In this document: one piece after another, positions 49,222 through 63,594 of the stretch | Layout of the letters: each line of letters starts with the position of its first letter | Position numbering within the stretch: position 1 is the first letter of the stretch | From: Trichoplusia ni | Lineage: Eukaryota; Arthropoda; Insecta; Lepidoptera; Noctuidae | Reading direction: 5' to 3' | Length of the DNA stretch: 64,000 bases | Assembly (NCBI RefSeq): GCF_003590095.1 | Contig: NC_039478.1 | Location: forward strand, 372,001-436,000 | Made by a program: the position numbers and the translations under genes | The notes under the pieces: model-generated | Database searches by the model: none | What the model saw: only the letters and a program-made list of their open reading frames with translations | What the model was told of the DNA's origin: nothing

Positions 49222-49584
49222 TCATCATTGGCCTAGCCTTTTCCCAACTATGTTGGGGTCGGCTACCAGTCCAACCGATTTCAGCTAAGTACCAGTGTTT
49301 TACAAGGAGCGACTGCCTATCTGACCTCCTCAACCCAGTTACCTGGGCAACACGATACTCCTTGTTTAGACTGGCTGTCAGACTTTTCAAGCTTCTGACT
49401 ACCTTGTAACGACTGTCAAAGATGTAGGAATAACAGCCAGGACCCACAATTTAACGTGCCTTCCGAAACACGGAGGAACTCGTTATGACAAACATGATCA
49501 CCCATCTACGGACCAACCGCGTCAAGCATAGCTTAACCTGTGATCGATTCACTGATGCGGTTATAGCTTAGCCACGAGCTCCTC
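49222..49584 (+). mobile_element. Noctuid-type interspersed repeat with 17-bp target duplication
   Basis: Begins near 'catcattggcctagcctttt' and continues 'cccaactatgttggggtcgg', 'accagtgttttacaaggagc', 'tgacctcctcaacccagtta', 'tttaacgtgccttccgaaac'. I recognise this as a very abundant short retroposed repeat of noctuid-type moths. The 17-bp direct repeat TAATTTCTTATCCATTA flanks it exactly at 49205-49221 and 49585-49601, proving insertion with target-site duplication. The ORFs across it are not genes. Confidence 0.9.
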
Positions 49585-49601
49585 TAATTTCTTATCCATT
49601 A

Positions 49602-52600
49602 CTGAAGTGATATCTTTTACGAAAAGTACACCAAGGCTAAACTAAAATTATCTGAAGACTTAGCTTCATAATGGTTTGGTACATCTACATTCTTATGGAA
49701 GCTTCTCGATTGTGTTTATATTATTTTATGTTACTAAAAATTGTACTCAAAGGTACAGCCTATTGGTATACAGTTATTCGAAAACAGGCATTTACAAAGC
49801 TGCCTTCTCTTAGGCCGCGGAACGACACATAAGGGAATCGAAAGCCTATATTTGAAAACAAATAACAATATTGTACACTCAGCCTAGTATAAGTTTCGCT
49901 AACAATTTGAGCCAAAAGCCAAAAGCACGGTACGTTCTTATAATATACAATACATTTTTTATGAATATGTGAAAAGTTTTGAAAGTCTTGCTTTCCCGTT
50001 GTCTCTATTAGCAGTAAAATTTTATAAGCATAACGGGTCAACGGTATTACATTGTATAAAGGATGTGTTTTGTTAGTATTTTTCCTTTTCTCATATATCG
50101 GGGTGTATTAATGAGCTTAGAGATAAATGTGGTAAAGCCGATGCCTTCGATCCATTTTGTGCCCCCTCTATACTTGATATTTGTACTAGAGTTTTGCTAA
50201 ACGACCATACTTTATCTAAACGATTCATCCTAAATGTCTATAACGTTACTATATATCAACTTTGGGCCTTGTTGCGATACATTTTTCGATGATATCTATT
50301 CATTGGGCAATTTCACGCATGGGTGTATTAAGAAATAGAATCGGCTTTTAGATAAAATTTAGTTTTTATTTTGTTCACAAAATAACTAACAGAGTCGAGA
50401 AACGAGTACTAAACTTGGTGATTTTTGTAAAAAAAAACGAATATCCAAACTTATTTACCTATAAAAACAAATTAATTGTTTCAGAAGACAACTCAATTAA
50501 TTAATGTATACTCAGTTATAAATAGGCTCAAGCTAATCATAATATTCATTAGTTTGTTTACCGGGTAAACTAGAGGACATTAAAAATGTATCATCTGTAG
50601 TCATGGCCCGCCAATAATCCCTATGTTATTACACTATTAACAGTGAGAGTCGCTTGGACTTGACATGCGTGTGATGTCGATCTAAATAATTCAGTATCTC
50701 GAACAGATCCGACGTCTACGAACTTCATCTAAGAATGTTCCAATCAACAAAGAGGTTTGTAGTACGAATCGCTTACGGACCTACCTAATGTAATTCCCTG
50801 AATATCGTGGACGACCTTTTCGTTATTAAATTTAAATAATAAATTATTTTTATAGGAGACAGCTTACTTAAGTGACTAAAATAAATGGATTAAAAATATT
50901 ATTGTTACCTTTCTGTGTGGCCACTCAAGCGTTTTGTATCTTTATTTTGGACGTCGGGCGTGGGTGTGGTGTATGGTCTGAATGGTTTCAATATTTGCCG
51001 CTTGAAAAAAAAAACCAAACATATTTTCGAACGATTCTGTAAGCCGCGGTTTATCGATGATTCCAAAGAGTGTGAATGGTCGCCCACGTCATGCAAACTG
51101 AATAAATTCTTAAAAAAAAATATTATTCAAATAGTCCGTTTCGAATTCGTTACAATTTCAGTCTGCAGCTCACAAAATAACAAACTACTTCTGATAAACA
51201 ATTAACATGAATTTAAAATAATTAATTAAACTAGCAAACTACACTAGCGGAGCACAAATATTCTACCACATTCAAATTCAAATCAAAAGCAAATATAGCA
51301 AAACAAATGAACAGAGCAAAACTAACCAACTTTTAGTTTCAGCTTTGTTGTAGGCTGCATTAATATTTATTAGCACGTGGTGCCAGATTATCGTGTCAAC
51401 GAAATCCATTACGCCGTCTGTGACAGTTTTTAGCGAGAAGCGAAGACAGGCCAGTTACACATTGTTACTGTCTGCCTCTAGATTTATGGGTGAATAGTCT
51501 ATCCGACCCGAAGCTGTTTTCGACCCTTGCAAAAGTTAAAGACAGTTAAACTCAACCCCCGCAAGGTCTATTCCATTTGGAGTGTTTTCTTTCGATATAG
51601 GATGTACTTAACGACGTATTTCGAGCGGGATTTTAGATAAAGAATGGTTTTGTAACTTTTCTATGAAACGGAATTGGGGTGATCAATAGTAATCATGTTC
51701 TATTAACAATGTACATTGTACATCTATTTTATGTACAGAATAAAACCGGATTGTTTCAATTGGCTTTATGATATTATCTTCCTGGAATAAATTTTACCAG
51801 TTCATACAGCTTTTAATAATGTAAATTCTATTTCTATCGTTTCATTTGAAAGTTTGGTATTTTCACGAATTCCAATGCCAATATAGTTATCATTTTGGAG
51901 AACAATTTAATCCTCAGAGTTGCAAAACTGATTTTGCTATTTTTATGTTTATTGAAACAGTTTTACGAAATTGAAATGCTGAATAAATTAAATATTCACC
52001 GATGTTCTTTTAGTTTCGTTTGAGGTATTTTTTAATTCGCATAAGCACATGCCAAGCGGATATTTGTAATTAAATACAGTTTGGATTTAGTTTTAATATT
52101 TGTGGCTTAGTTTGTAAATCTAAAGTATCATTCGCGTTGAAGTCGTCTGTACGAGTTAAGTCGATTTGTTTTTTGCTAAACACTATTTGTATTAAGAGTG
52201 ATTGGGAACACCGCCTAGGGTCAAACAAAAATATTTGTTCTTCAGAACCTTGAACTCAGCTTTTGTTTAAAATACAAAGCTCATAGACTACTGTTCCTAT
52301 TTTAGCACTCTTTGATTTCCAGAAGGTACAATAATGTTTCTTTTGTAAAAAAAAGTACGCACCTAATCAAAATTCAAAGAACATCATTCACAAAAAATCT
52401 AAATATATTAAAACGTTTATGAATAGTAAATTGTAACTACCATTAGCTTTGACCTTTAACCTTTGGGTAACACAAAAGGCTACAGGCTGGTTTCATGCCT
52501 TAAAGATACGCGGTATTATTCTTTTTCAAGCTTGAGTCATTGGAATATTATACAGGCTGCTCTTTATAAATCTGTGTGGCTATTTCGTACAGATGTAATC

Positions 52601-54600
52601 TTAACTAGAGTACTTTGTAGGTACATATGGATAGTTTTAAACGTGAGCTCGGTCCATTAGTTTCACGCCGAGGCGTCGACCACATTATCGATCGTAGCTA
52701 ATGTTCTCCACTTTTTACCGTATTACGCAAAAGTATTTGGTGAAATTGAAAGCTAGCTATACCTACATATTATGTTACGATACATAGATATAGTGAGGGC
52801 AGAAACGTATTTTCATAGATTATTTTTATTGCTTTAGCTCAAGATTCTCGCTTTTAGAAAAGGTTTTTATTTTTTATGAAAAAAATATTCATTAGTGAAA
52901 ACATTAAGATACATATTATTTTGTTTTCACAAATTGCACGGTTTCAATAACAGAGCATGTAAAGGCAAAAAAACACACGGATTTTTATTAATAAACTGTG
53001 TAAACACGCGTGAAAATTAATCAAATAAACTTCATAATAATGAACCGGTAATAAACTTCGTGAAATATGTTAACATCATTCACCCATGCAGTGTCTTAGG
53101 AATTAATATCTACGTGTTACCTTTGTCAAAGTTTAGTGCTTAAGTCATTTATCCACTCGAGAGTAGAACAAAGCCTTAATTTTATGATCCTCGAACATGT
53201 GAACTAGTTTCGAATTGCTCTACGAATATAATTTACCCACTGGACTACTAACGGAGCATTTGCCATAATCGTTTGTTTTAGGCTTTTTATACACGAGGCA
53301 ATGATTACCTCAAAAATCCAGAGAAGATTATGGATTTCTGTTATTTAAAATTGCCGATGAATGAATGGAAATTTTATTAAATTTGACACTATTTGTATTC
53401 TTTTTAGCATTAGTCAACACAATAGTTGGAAATTTTTGTACGGGGTGGAATACCCACTGTCAATAGTTACATCCAAATCTTCAATAAAAATAACATTTTT
53501 AGGATAATAAGAATAGTTTCAAATTCAAACCAATTTCCATTCATTCATTGAACAGACACCATAAAACTCTTAAATCTTTTTTGGAAGCTTTTATATAAAA
53601 TTATTAAACAAAATATTACGGGGGATAGTTTAATGTCGAGCAGTTTGTGGCGTCCTGTTTCAGGATACGAAACACTAAAATACAGGTAGCTACATTAATG
53701 TATTGAAGTATCATATTCTAAGCATGGAAACTACGCTCACTGGAGTAATCTCGAAGAATATTACTGAGGAAATACACCGTGCCTTTCGAATATCAATTAT
53801 AAAACGATACGTGTGAAAGATCGCAATACTTAGAAGTTATGGCCTCCTAAGCAGAATATAATTAATAATAATAAATAGGTGCTTATTTTTTCTTTTGTCT
53901 CGCAAACAGAAATTGATCAAATTACAGTAAATGGAAATTACACGTGACGCCACTTTTGTGTATAAATTTGCTAAAGGCAGTTTATCTTACCCAATTTGTA
54001 TTGTTTGCATAAAGATGTGTTTAGTAAGATATAGTAGTAGTATACCTATCTGACGGATTAAAGAACATATCACTCGATACAAATTTTGATCAGCTGTTGG
54101 CAAATCAAAGAAAGAGCCGTCTAAATTAGATTACAGCGTCTAGAAACGCATAGACAAAACAAGGCATTAGGTACTTTTAAAAGACGATTATTTGGAATAC
54201 GGGAAAGTTTATTCTGTATGGTGTCAATGGACTATCGTAATAACAAAAAATACCTAACAAGAGCTTAAAAAATGAACAAAAGCTACAGTGTAAGATGAAC
54301 GTTTTCTTGATAGTTGTTTAATAAATTCCTTTATGGTTTTTTTTCTGAAAATTATAATTGTAATTATATTTATTATTTTCGCCATTAAGGTAGAGCATGT
54401 TGATTATTTAAATGCAGCTTGTTAAACACTCACATTTTCTCAAATAAGTTTTGTCTTATCTCAGACGCTGTAACGGGTTATTTACGCTGCACATAAAAGC
54501 GATTTATATCTGAATTCCAAATCAGGTACTTAAAACAATAAAAATAATTCGATATCGAAAGAACTTAATCGGCGTTCGCATCGCGAGCAGTTCTTGCCTT
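49602..54600. other. Long non-coding stretch
   Basis: No gene supported. Frames at 49760-50041 (minus) and 50905-51205 (both strands) have no recognisable motif. A short palindromic block 'atgtacattgtacat' lies near 51710. No known repeat family seen. Confidence 0.5.
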
Positions 54601-54614
54601 GTTGCCCCGGCAAC
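54601..54614. promoter_or_regulatory. Perfect RFX-type X-box
   Basis: GTTGCCCCGGCAAC is a perfect inverted repeat of GTTGCC with a 2-nt spacer and matches the X-box bound by RFX transcription factors, which in insects control cilia genes in sensory neurons. It lies in a GC-richer patch (54570-54635). No promoter or exon was recognised beside it, so the target is unknown. Confidence 0.45.
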
Positions 54615-57480
54615 CGCATCTGCGGGATTCTTATGCAAAATCGATGTTTTATTGCTCTTTTATGGTCCCCAGTCTTTCAGCCAAATTGAGAGTAAGAAGA
54701 GGCGTGAGAAAATTCATTCTCAAGCCAAAGCGTTTCTTTAATTAAGCCGCCTCGTTTATTTTTCACTTAACGACCGAGAATGTCCGGTGCAAATTGATGA
54801 CCCATTGCATCCTTGTTGTTTAATTGATACTAAATATTACACAGAAGTTGCTTTTTATTTATACGTAGCTTTAGCGGCTTAGGTTTAGGGACTAGAATAT
54901 GATGCGAAACACAAGAGATTGGCCCAAACAATCAAATGGGAAGCCTGTGCCTGGTGGGAAATTGAACTACACTATGTTTTTCAATGGAATATTATCTTAA
55001 ACTTAAATAGTATTAAGAAAAATATAAACTGCATAGTTTAGTGGGAAGAGTAAGCAAAATTATGTTAAGCTTTTAACAATTCTAACATAACTGTGAACCG
55101 AGAGCACCGAGATGAAGCGTCGAGAGAAACTAAACGGTTTAAAACACGCAACGCTGTTCTCATACTAAGCATAACTTAAAGGAATGGATCTCTACTATTA
55201 CACAATTTAGTAAATATAAAAATGAAAAGCTGCGGATGCGTGTTCAGCGTACACCAACCGATGGTTATTGGTCTTAAATTTAGCGGCTGCTTACCAGATT
55301 TTTCTTTACAACTTTTATCAAAATATACCTACATATATATTTGGTATTATGTCCTCGTAATTTTTGAACTGTAAAGCGTTGCTTTATTGGCATAATAATT
55401 TGTGCTCTGCCAATCTCCAATTGAAGTAAAATTATTATGTCATTTTCTAAAAACAGAAGAATACCGGCTCAGTTACGGTTAGCGTGCAACTATCCACAGT
55501 ATACCGTGACCATGTCAAAATGAGATTTTTCCTTTGTTATCTTTCAAGGACTTCGTTTCATTATGTTTTCAACAACCTCAGTAGGTAATAGGCTTGCAAA
55601 ACGCAATTGGATTTAATTTGAAGCATTTTAATCGCTGAACAATTTTTTTAATATCGCCATCACGAGAAAGTATGAATTCGCGAAGAGAAATTAATTTTTA
55701 CTCCACTGACAAATTGCTGGTGCCAGAACATTTTTAACAGTTTTAGTCAAAAAGGTATATTTTGGCCCTTGAAGTGTATTTCATCTCAGGAAACATATTG
55801 CAGTAGTTAATTTACACTAATGTCGTACTAATGTGATATGGACAAAACATAATACCTTAGTATCGCTTTCTTAAGTCATAGTAACCGGTGGATCCTAAAG
55901 GCTTGGATGAAACTCTATAATATTGTTAGACTTTAGGTCAAAATTTCTCACTGGTTGCTACAGCCTTTGTAAGCCTTTGTTTCCGATAAATGGCAATAGA
56001 TTTGCCCCCGATTACCTGGCATTTCTGTTGTCTAGTTGAATGTTGGCTTACTATACTGCCTCAAAATATTTCTTCGTGAAATTTCTGTGTTGGATTTAGT
56101 ATACGTATCGAGTTTGGGCAACACGTGCAATGTTTGGTTATTTATACCGGTTTACTGTTACATCGACGTATTCCCGTTAGTACGAGAAAGCGGAGCTCAG
56201 ATACAATTAAGTGTATTTTAGTGCTCTCTCAATATCTCAAGGTATCCTCCAATTGGTTTCCAATTTTGCCCTTCTGAAAGATGTATTTTTTAATGGCTCG
56301 TCAATGTAACTTTACTGAGTTTTTATCTATGGACTTATATATTTATACTTTCTTAGGAACCCTTATTAAACGCCGACTTTAGTTACCGACTGTATTGTGA
56401 CGGATTTTATAACTATTCCGAGGTATGGAAGATAGTGTTATTGGAATTTTTAGTGTTCTGTGAGAGCACTGACTAAAGGAGATATTAAAAACGTTTTTAT
56501 TATAACCAATTTTTATGCTATTTATATTATTTTCGATGTGAAATTGCAATGTTCTGATACCAAGCAGTCTTATTGACCAATGTCGTTCTGATTTATATAT
56601 ATATAGATAACTAACTACGGCTACGCTGTCAAGCTAAAGTCATAAATAAAAACCTAGTACATTTACCATATAGCAAAACACCCGAGGATCCCGTGTAAGT
56701 CTGTTGATTATTACTTAGTCGTCATCGCGAAAGTAATATTCGCGCCGGCTTGTGCATCGGCTTCATTCACGATTACAACGTACTGCCTATTAAACAGAGA
56801 ACGTCGGCGTTGATGAGTTACTCTGTAATTCATAACGTAGTACTCAAATTAGGAACCCACTGATTCGTACATATGTATGTAAGACAAATTAGTCGAGTCG
56901 TGCCGCGACGTGATAAATAGTTAGGATTTAAGCTTAATAAATTTCCACGCTGACCTGTGAATTATATGTTCGGAGTGATCCGGAAATTAAAGACTTTATA
57001 AGCTTGTCACAGTGCTCTAGTTTAGTACATCATGTGTGGAAATGAGTTGTTGATGAGGACGCGTCGTGACTTCATTCTGCCCACAATCTCTGCTGCTTGA
57101 TAGGATTCATATCCTATTATTTGTTCATACATTTTTGTTGTTCGTTTAATAATAAGTCCTGAAAATTCCTCTATTTTGTCTCTCGCCTTTAATTAAGAAC
57201 AGCGCTATTGTCATTGGCTTTTGATTAGATTCACAATATTCTGAATTGTATGAGGAATGAAGACTGGAATTTGTGTTCGTAAAAGAATTAAAACAATAGA
57301 GTAGTTTTAGAGTTTTAGTACAAAAAAATCAATATATTAATCTATCTATCAAGAAACGATCCAATTTAAACTTACCTTAAACATGATTCTGTATCAATTT
57401 TATTTATTAGGAAACCTCGGTTATTGTTACATTTTGTGAATACCTTTTACGTTAACAGAGTTCAATAAAACACATCCATC
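54615..57480. other. Non-coding stretch
   Basis: Nothing supported; a short TA repeat occurs near 56596 and GC-richer patches at 56690-56770 without an ORF. Confidence 0.5.
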
Positions 57481-57731
57481 TTTAGGATTCCGTTTACAGA
57501 TGGAAAAACGGAACCCTATTATTAAATCTGGCTTTTCAACCTGTTTCTCATAAACCGTGATATACAGTTGAATTTTCTTCAAATTATGAATATCTGTTGC
57601 GTCTACAACATTAAATACTTAGAATAAAATAAATATTTAAGGGCTCTTGTACTATAAACAAGATAGTTTTGATAAATCATTCTTCAACCTTCTTCCGTCA
57701 ATCCGACTCGCACTTGGCCGGTTTTATTTTA
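57481..57731 (+). mobile_element. Interspersed repeat, 'ttagggttccgt' family, near full length
   Basis: Begins TTTAGGATTCCGTTTACAG, then 'acggaaccctatta', 'tctcataaaccgtgat', and closes with 'ccgactcgcacttggccggt' before a T-rich tail. These are both ends of the same family as the truncated copy at 10161. It is an abundant lepidopteran short interspersed repeat with internal decay. Confidence 0.85.
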
Positions 57732-59964
57732 TTTGTCGTCACCCGACCTATCCTAAAAAGGGTATATTAGGTTCAAATAGAAGTACGTCAATTGGTATTA
57801 TATTGTAAAATAGAAAATTGTTCACTTTTATTGGGAGAAAGGAAGCTGTGACGGCCAGGAAGTAGTCGAAAATCTTATTATCACTTACAAGGAGACCCTT
57901 AATTTTCCATCCGACGAAACTTAAGCGATGCGCACTGGGACCGTATCAATTTTTAGCGCACGCTATTTTACTGAGCCCTAAATAATGCTACACTGCATTT
58001 GAAGGGAAAACTAAACATGTATGGGGCCTCTTTTTAACAAGAAATGAGGCTTTGATTTGGAAATTCAATACTGCATTGGAGCGAATCTATTAGCATTAAT
58101 GCTAGGAGAAATGTAACTAGTGCATAGGCCTCAAGTTTTTGGACAATGTTTTAAAATTTACGCTAACGACGTTTAAAAAGAAACATTCAAATGAATTTTC
58201 GGTAAGTGTCGTGGCTTTGTTTTCGGAAAAAATGTCTACAGGCCCTGATCGCTTACATTTTTTATAAACAACAGTGTTTTTTTCTCTTGACTTATCGTCA
58301 CTTTACTACTTTATGTGCACTCGAGTTGACGTATTATGTCTTGACATTGAATATCAGTGGCATGAGTTTATAGTTTATTAGAATTTTTTTTTTAACATCT
58401 CGCATTGATAATAAGTTGAAACACCGCCGTCAAGAGCTTTGTCTTTTTTTTGTGGAAAGGAGTGACACATAAAAATTAAACAACGACTTAAATGAAGACG
58501 TATTTCAATATTCAGAATATATTAATAAGATCCTAAGCCGATAAACTGCAAGAAAGTTTAGAACTCACATTACCGCGAATGCTAATTGATATCCATACCA
58601 TCCGAGTTGCTTAAACTTTGAAGTAATGTTTGACATCAAAGCGAATCTCATGAAATTTCAATGTCCTTTAAGTGTCAAAAGGTAGAGAGACGAGACAACT
58701 TAATAATTCGCTGTCCAATGCAACTATTGCATTGTTTTCACAATTACACAGACTGTGAGAATGTACAAAGGAGTACGAATTTGTATCTATTGTCGTATCT
58801 AAGTGGCTCTTAATTTATTGTTCGTTGTCGCTAGCTTTGCTGAATTTCAACTTTCAAACAAAGATATAGCTATCAAACATTTGAATATTGACGAAAAATT
58901 AAATTAAATTTGTGGTTTAAATTTTGAGATTAATTACGACATTTCAGCTTACTGACGACTTTTAACGTTGAGTGAACAATTACTGCATTTGCAAGCAATA
59001 CACATACATTAAAAAGCAAATAAAATTTTAAACTACCTCTTCAGAATCTCGGCATTGTTAAATTAGACACGCAAGCCATTGTATTTCCCTTGCGTGTAGC
59101 TGATCTGTAGTTGCACTTATACGTATAAAGTTACTTACTATTACAAAGTTATTTAAAAAGAATAGCTTTATTTTTTTGTGAACACTCTCTCTCTAAATCC
59201 CTCAGCGTAAAATAAAATTCAGCTGTCGAATGAACGAGGATCGAGTGCAATCAACTAAAATGACCGTCACTGATCAACACGAAAAAACAGCTCTATAATC
59301 TCTGCCTACTTAGGTACGTACATTCTGTTTTAAAATTGCCAAACTATTAGCTAAAGTTCCAGTATATTATGAACTAAGATAGCATACAATAATATTTGCA
59401 AATTATTACCACGATGTTTTCCCCGCGGCATCGCGAAACCAACATTTTTATAATAAAACTTTTTCGCGCAAAAAATATTGTCATCCCAGTCATCCAACTT
59501 GTGTAAAATGCAAATATATTGTGGCGTACTATGTTAACTCAGTATTTAACTTAAAGTTATTAACAGACAGAACTTTTATAATTACGCTCTTTTCACATCG
59601 TAAAAATGTTTGACTAATCACAGTAATTGGGTCTTATGAGGACTGTGTTTTAGTTTTAAATTCTGCAAAACTAATTTTAATTAAGGGTGGAAATAATTGA
59701 TAACTAGAACTCAGATTTTTTAGGATCCGAAAATTGACGTAATTAATGTATAACCCCATCGCACGTTTTGTAATCGAACGTTGTGTCTTTATAAGGGCTT
59801 AGGTTATGCTTAGTGATTAAATGTTGGTTTTAATGTCTGTACTTCAATATTTTTTGTCATATCTATGGTTGTATTTGTTATAGGCTCTAGTCTTCGAATG
59901 AGGCTCTAAATTTTATGAGTTTTTATGGCAATGCTAACCACATCACCTCTCTGCTCTCCTACAG
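57732..59964. other. Non-coding stretch
   Basis: Nothing supported; AT-rich sequence with no recognised repeat. Confidence 0.5.
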
Positions 59965-60051
59965 ATATCAGCAGCCTTCGAAATTGTTCTGTGTAGCAAC
60001 ACTAGAGGAAGTATTATCGGCCTAGAATGGAAGAGGAATAGAAACTTCTAA
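59965..60051 (+). CDS. Weak candidate exon, 28 residues
   Basis: A C/T-rich acceptor (cctctctgctctcctacag) ends at 59964 and is the most pyrimidine-pure acceptor noticed in the window. The first frame reads ISAAFEIVLCSNTRGSIIGL and a short basic end before TAA; a second frame is also open for 20 codons, so the coding frame is ambiguous. No poly(A) signal is close. It does not fit as exon 2 of the gene at 20840: the required phase gives a stop after ten codons. Confidence 0.18.
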   Translation: MSAAFEIVLCSNTRGSIIGLEWKRNRNF

Positions 60052-60855
60052 TGTATGACTTGTCAGTTCAATACATTTTGGAGCGTTTCATCAGTTTTAG
60101 CGTTTGATGAAATGTAACTTCTATCTGATCCGAAATTATCCTCAAATGTCAGTCTTAAATGTAAGGTGATTAGATTGAAAATTTTAGATTCATATATTTC
60201 TAAATTCATGTCCTAGTTCGTATTTTCTTCGTTACTCTCTTTCCTGTAATTATTTTTATATAAATTGTTCCTACCGATATTTGCCGTGATAATCTCTTAT
60301 TAAAATACTATCTATAAATTTATCTTCATTTACATATTCACTTCTTTTATTTAAAGTATTTTTTCAAGTTATTGAAAAAGTATAAATTACGTTTGTTTTG
60401 AGGAAATTAGGGTCTCGAAAAAACGACGGCGGACTAAATTTTACTCCGTCATTTTGGGTTGAAAAGTAGCCAGACAAAAAAAGTTCTGTTCCTACGTGAT
60501 AACTCAAAGGAAAAATATTAGATTATGAACTCAGAGAAATAGTAATTTTATACTTAGTTGTTTCTTACAAAATCGACGAAATGTTATATTTTTAAGACAG
60601 TCTACAAGTGCATGATTGTTTTCTTTCCTTAAAGTTTTTAAAATACTTTTTAGAAGGAAAGTATAATGGTCGTATCGCTATGATAATAAAATTAAAGTAT
60701 GCTAAGAAAATTGTTTAAATAACTTTTAAAATATCCCAAATACTACTAAATTGTGCCCACTTTAACATTTTATTTTAGTTATATTATTCTAAGTACTCAC
60801 CTGTAGCCGTCTGCCCAGCTCCCAAAGGACGAGTTCTATCTACAATCCATTTTAC

Positions 60856-60907
60856 TATATAAGCGCGAGAACGTTTTGTTTTGGCAACCGTATCCATATT
60901 TATTCAG
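60856..60907 (+). promoter_or_regulatory. Possible TATA-type promoter
   Basis: TATATAAG at 60856-60863 is followed by GC-richer sequence with initiator-like 'tatcc' near 60892 and 'ttcag' at 60903. The spacing to the second is longer than usual. Downstream, the first ATG (60908 region) opens only a 12-codon frame, so no product can be given. Confidence 0.2.
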
Positions 60908-63594
60908 CATGCGGCGTTGGGTCCACTTGAGCCCACTCGTCTCTTAGCCTCCCCACATCACTCGAAGCGCATTTTCAAAGCGCCACCATTTTTTTACTTT
61001 ACTTCTGTTGTTTGTTTGTAGAGATTATTATGACGTAAAATTTCCAAGTTTTAAAATTTCACGTTTCGAGCTACTTAGTGTTGTTTTAAGTGAATGAATG
61101 AAGCTTTTTAACGCTTTGCCGCGCGTTCCAGAATACCTATACATTCGAGAGCGGCACAACGACGTAGTATTGTGCCGTCTAAATACAGTTCTACAATAGT
61201 CGGTGCTGTGATAGCATCCATTTGGCTACGGAACCCTAAAGCCAATGTCCCAGTTATACACCTCCCATTCCAGCGGTGGATTAAGCAGAATTACCGTGAC
61301 TCGTGAGTCCACGGCGGCGGTCGCTTTTCGCGCGGAAAGGCGGCTTCCTTGTGTTAAGCTGCTACGAATTTTATACAAACTAGTATGACACTTAATCCCC
61401 TCACCGCACACCGCAACCATACGGAGCTCCGTGTGAACTTGTTAAAAAACATACGTCAGATATAGTGATACGTGCAACAGACACATAATACATAGCACGC
61501 ACAGTACCAATATTGTCGTAAAAACCGCTCAGGATTGTTAAGGAATGTGTGCATATTAGTCTTGGTGTAAATAAGTGTATTTTGTGGGCGCTCGAGCTGC
61601 ATCAATGGGTCGGAATAATTACGTCCAGAGCACAACATCGGCATGTTCCAGCCACACCGCCACACAGCTAACATTGGATACATTCATTACAAAACCTCAT
61701 CATGTGAGTTAGTGTAGTTAGATAGTGATTTGTTGCCCTCAGGGGCTCATAGGCTTACAGAACTACCTTCTCGAGCCTCGACGCTGTTTTTATTGACTCT
61801 TTGTTTGTTTTATTGCCCTTATCTGTGATTACAGCCTGCTAATTGATGTCGTTACACTCAATAGTTTTCTGCTGGAAATAGTTGGATTAAAATGATGTGA
61901 TGATGTGTTACTATTTAAAAAGTGTTCACATTTGAATAGTTTGTGAAATTGTATTTGAACAACACCATATGAACTTATTGCATATTTTAGTGTATCGATG
62001 AATTGAAAATAAACTCAGCTCCTACGTATTTTTGGTGAATAAATGAAGTAGGTATATTTATTACAAAATATCATGAAAAACGTTACCCGTATTTGCAAGT
62101 TGTTTCTATACCCAAATAAAAATATCACTAATATTAGTATTTGAATAGAAGGTAATCCATGAGCTTATTTTTTAGCTAGGCTAATCTGGCAGTAATAGGT
62201 GCGATTAAGTAAAAAAAAACTTTTATATTTATATTCGCTAACGAGGGATTAACTTTGCAAAAAGAAATACTATTCATAAAATAATTCCCTTGAATTCTGA
62301 AATTAGGCCATATTAATGTTACACAGCCATGACGTTACTAAGTTGCGATACAATATTATCTAACTCATAACTGGTAAACTATAATACGCAAACGATAGAA
62401 GTGCTTTAATTTGTCAAGCCGTTAGTTGACGTAGTTATAAGTTTGGCTGTCTGTGGTACATGCTAGTTTCGTCCGCAGGTAAATAGATATCCATATTGTT
62501 ATAATATGTTAGTCACAACTGGTATCCGCTGTGTATTTATTTAAAATAGTTGATCGTGTTTTTTTTTCTATAAAACAAAAACCCGATCATTTTTCTATCT
62601 GTTGAGGTTTGGTTAGTTTTCATTTATGGGCGAATGCTGATATTTTTAGAGTAAATTGTCACTTAAAACGTGACGTCAAAAATGCAAATATTGAAAACAA
62701 ACGGTTATAAAGCTACTTTATTGCCCAGGTGGGGATAGCGTTTTTATTAATAATAGGATTATGAATTATGGGAATGTTATTTCATTAATGTTTTGTAGAA
62801 TTACTATGAAATTTATTTAAGATAAATTTGATATATATTTCTAGATAAAAGTATTTATTACATATTATATACATTACAAAAAGTATCTAAAATCATCATG
62901 TTATAAATTGATGAGCACTATCATCAAAATAAAAATCTTAATGCCTCTATCACACAATGATTCTAAGTGCCAAATGAATATCTCAAAGCCTCAAATAGCC
63001 TATAAGTGGCATAAAAATATATTTTATTTATACTATTCATTTTTACATTTCCCGAGCAGAAAGACACTTGATAAAGCCGTAAGCTTTGGTCCGTCGTATC
63101 GTATGCAAAACTGACAGTCTAGCTCAGCTCGCTTTAGTACTAACAGAAAACGACCTAAATCTAAAGTGACTTTTTAAGTGAAAAGTCAAATTAATACCAG
63201 CCTATATACGTCCTCTTGCTAGACACAGACCTCTTTCCAAATATAGTAGGTGGGTATTGATTTAGACTTGGCGCGTTTTATTACAGATTAAAATATTTTG
63301 AGGTTTCTTCACGATCGTTTTTAACTGAATGTCATCGTGAATCATTAAGTAATTAAGCACTTACAAATTTGATAGAGTCACGTTGATTACTTTTCCCGTT
63401 TTTAGCTTAAACTGCGATCTTATTCTAATTTACTTATTAAGTATAAATTTTTGCCTATTTATCTTTGTCTGTGACAGGGTCTTAGCCTTGACTCTTTAGC
63501 GATACACTTCTTATTTTCAATATCAAGTAGAGCTCTTATTTCAACCACTATTTTTTTTTTTAATTAAAGGAAATACCGAATTAACTAATAAAAG
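60908..63594. other. Non-coding stretch with GC-rich patch
   Basis: The patch 61240-61440 is CpG-rich and open on the minus strand for 64 codons, without a recognisable motif; it might be a leader or regulatory region. A short reverse fragment 'cggaaccctaaa' (61219) resembles the start of the 57481 repeat family. A TGACGTCA octamer lies at 62671-62678. Confidence 0.45.
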
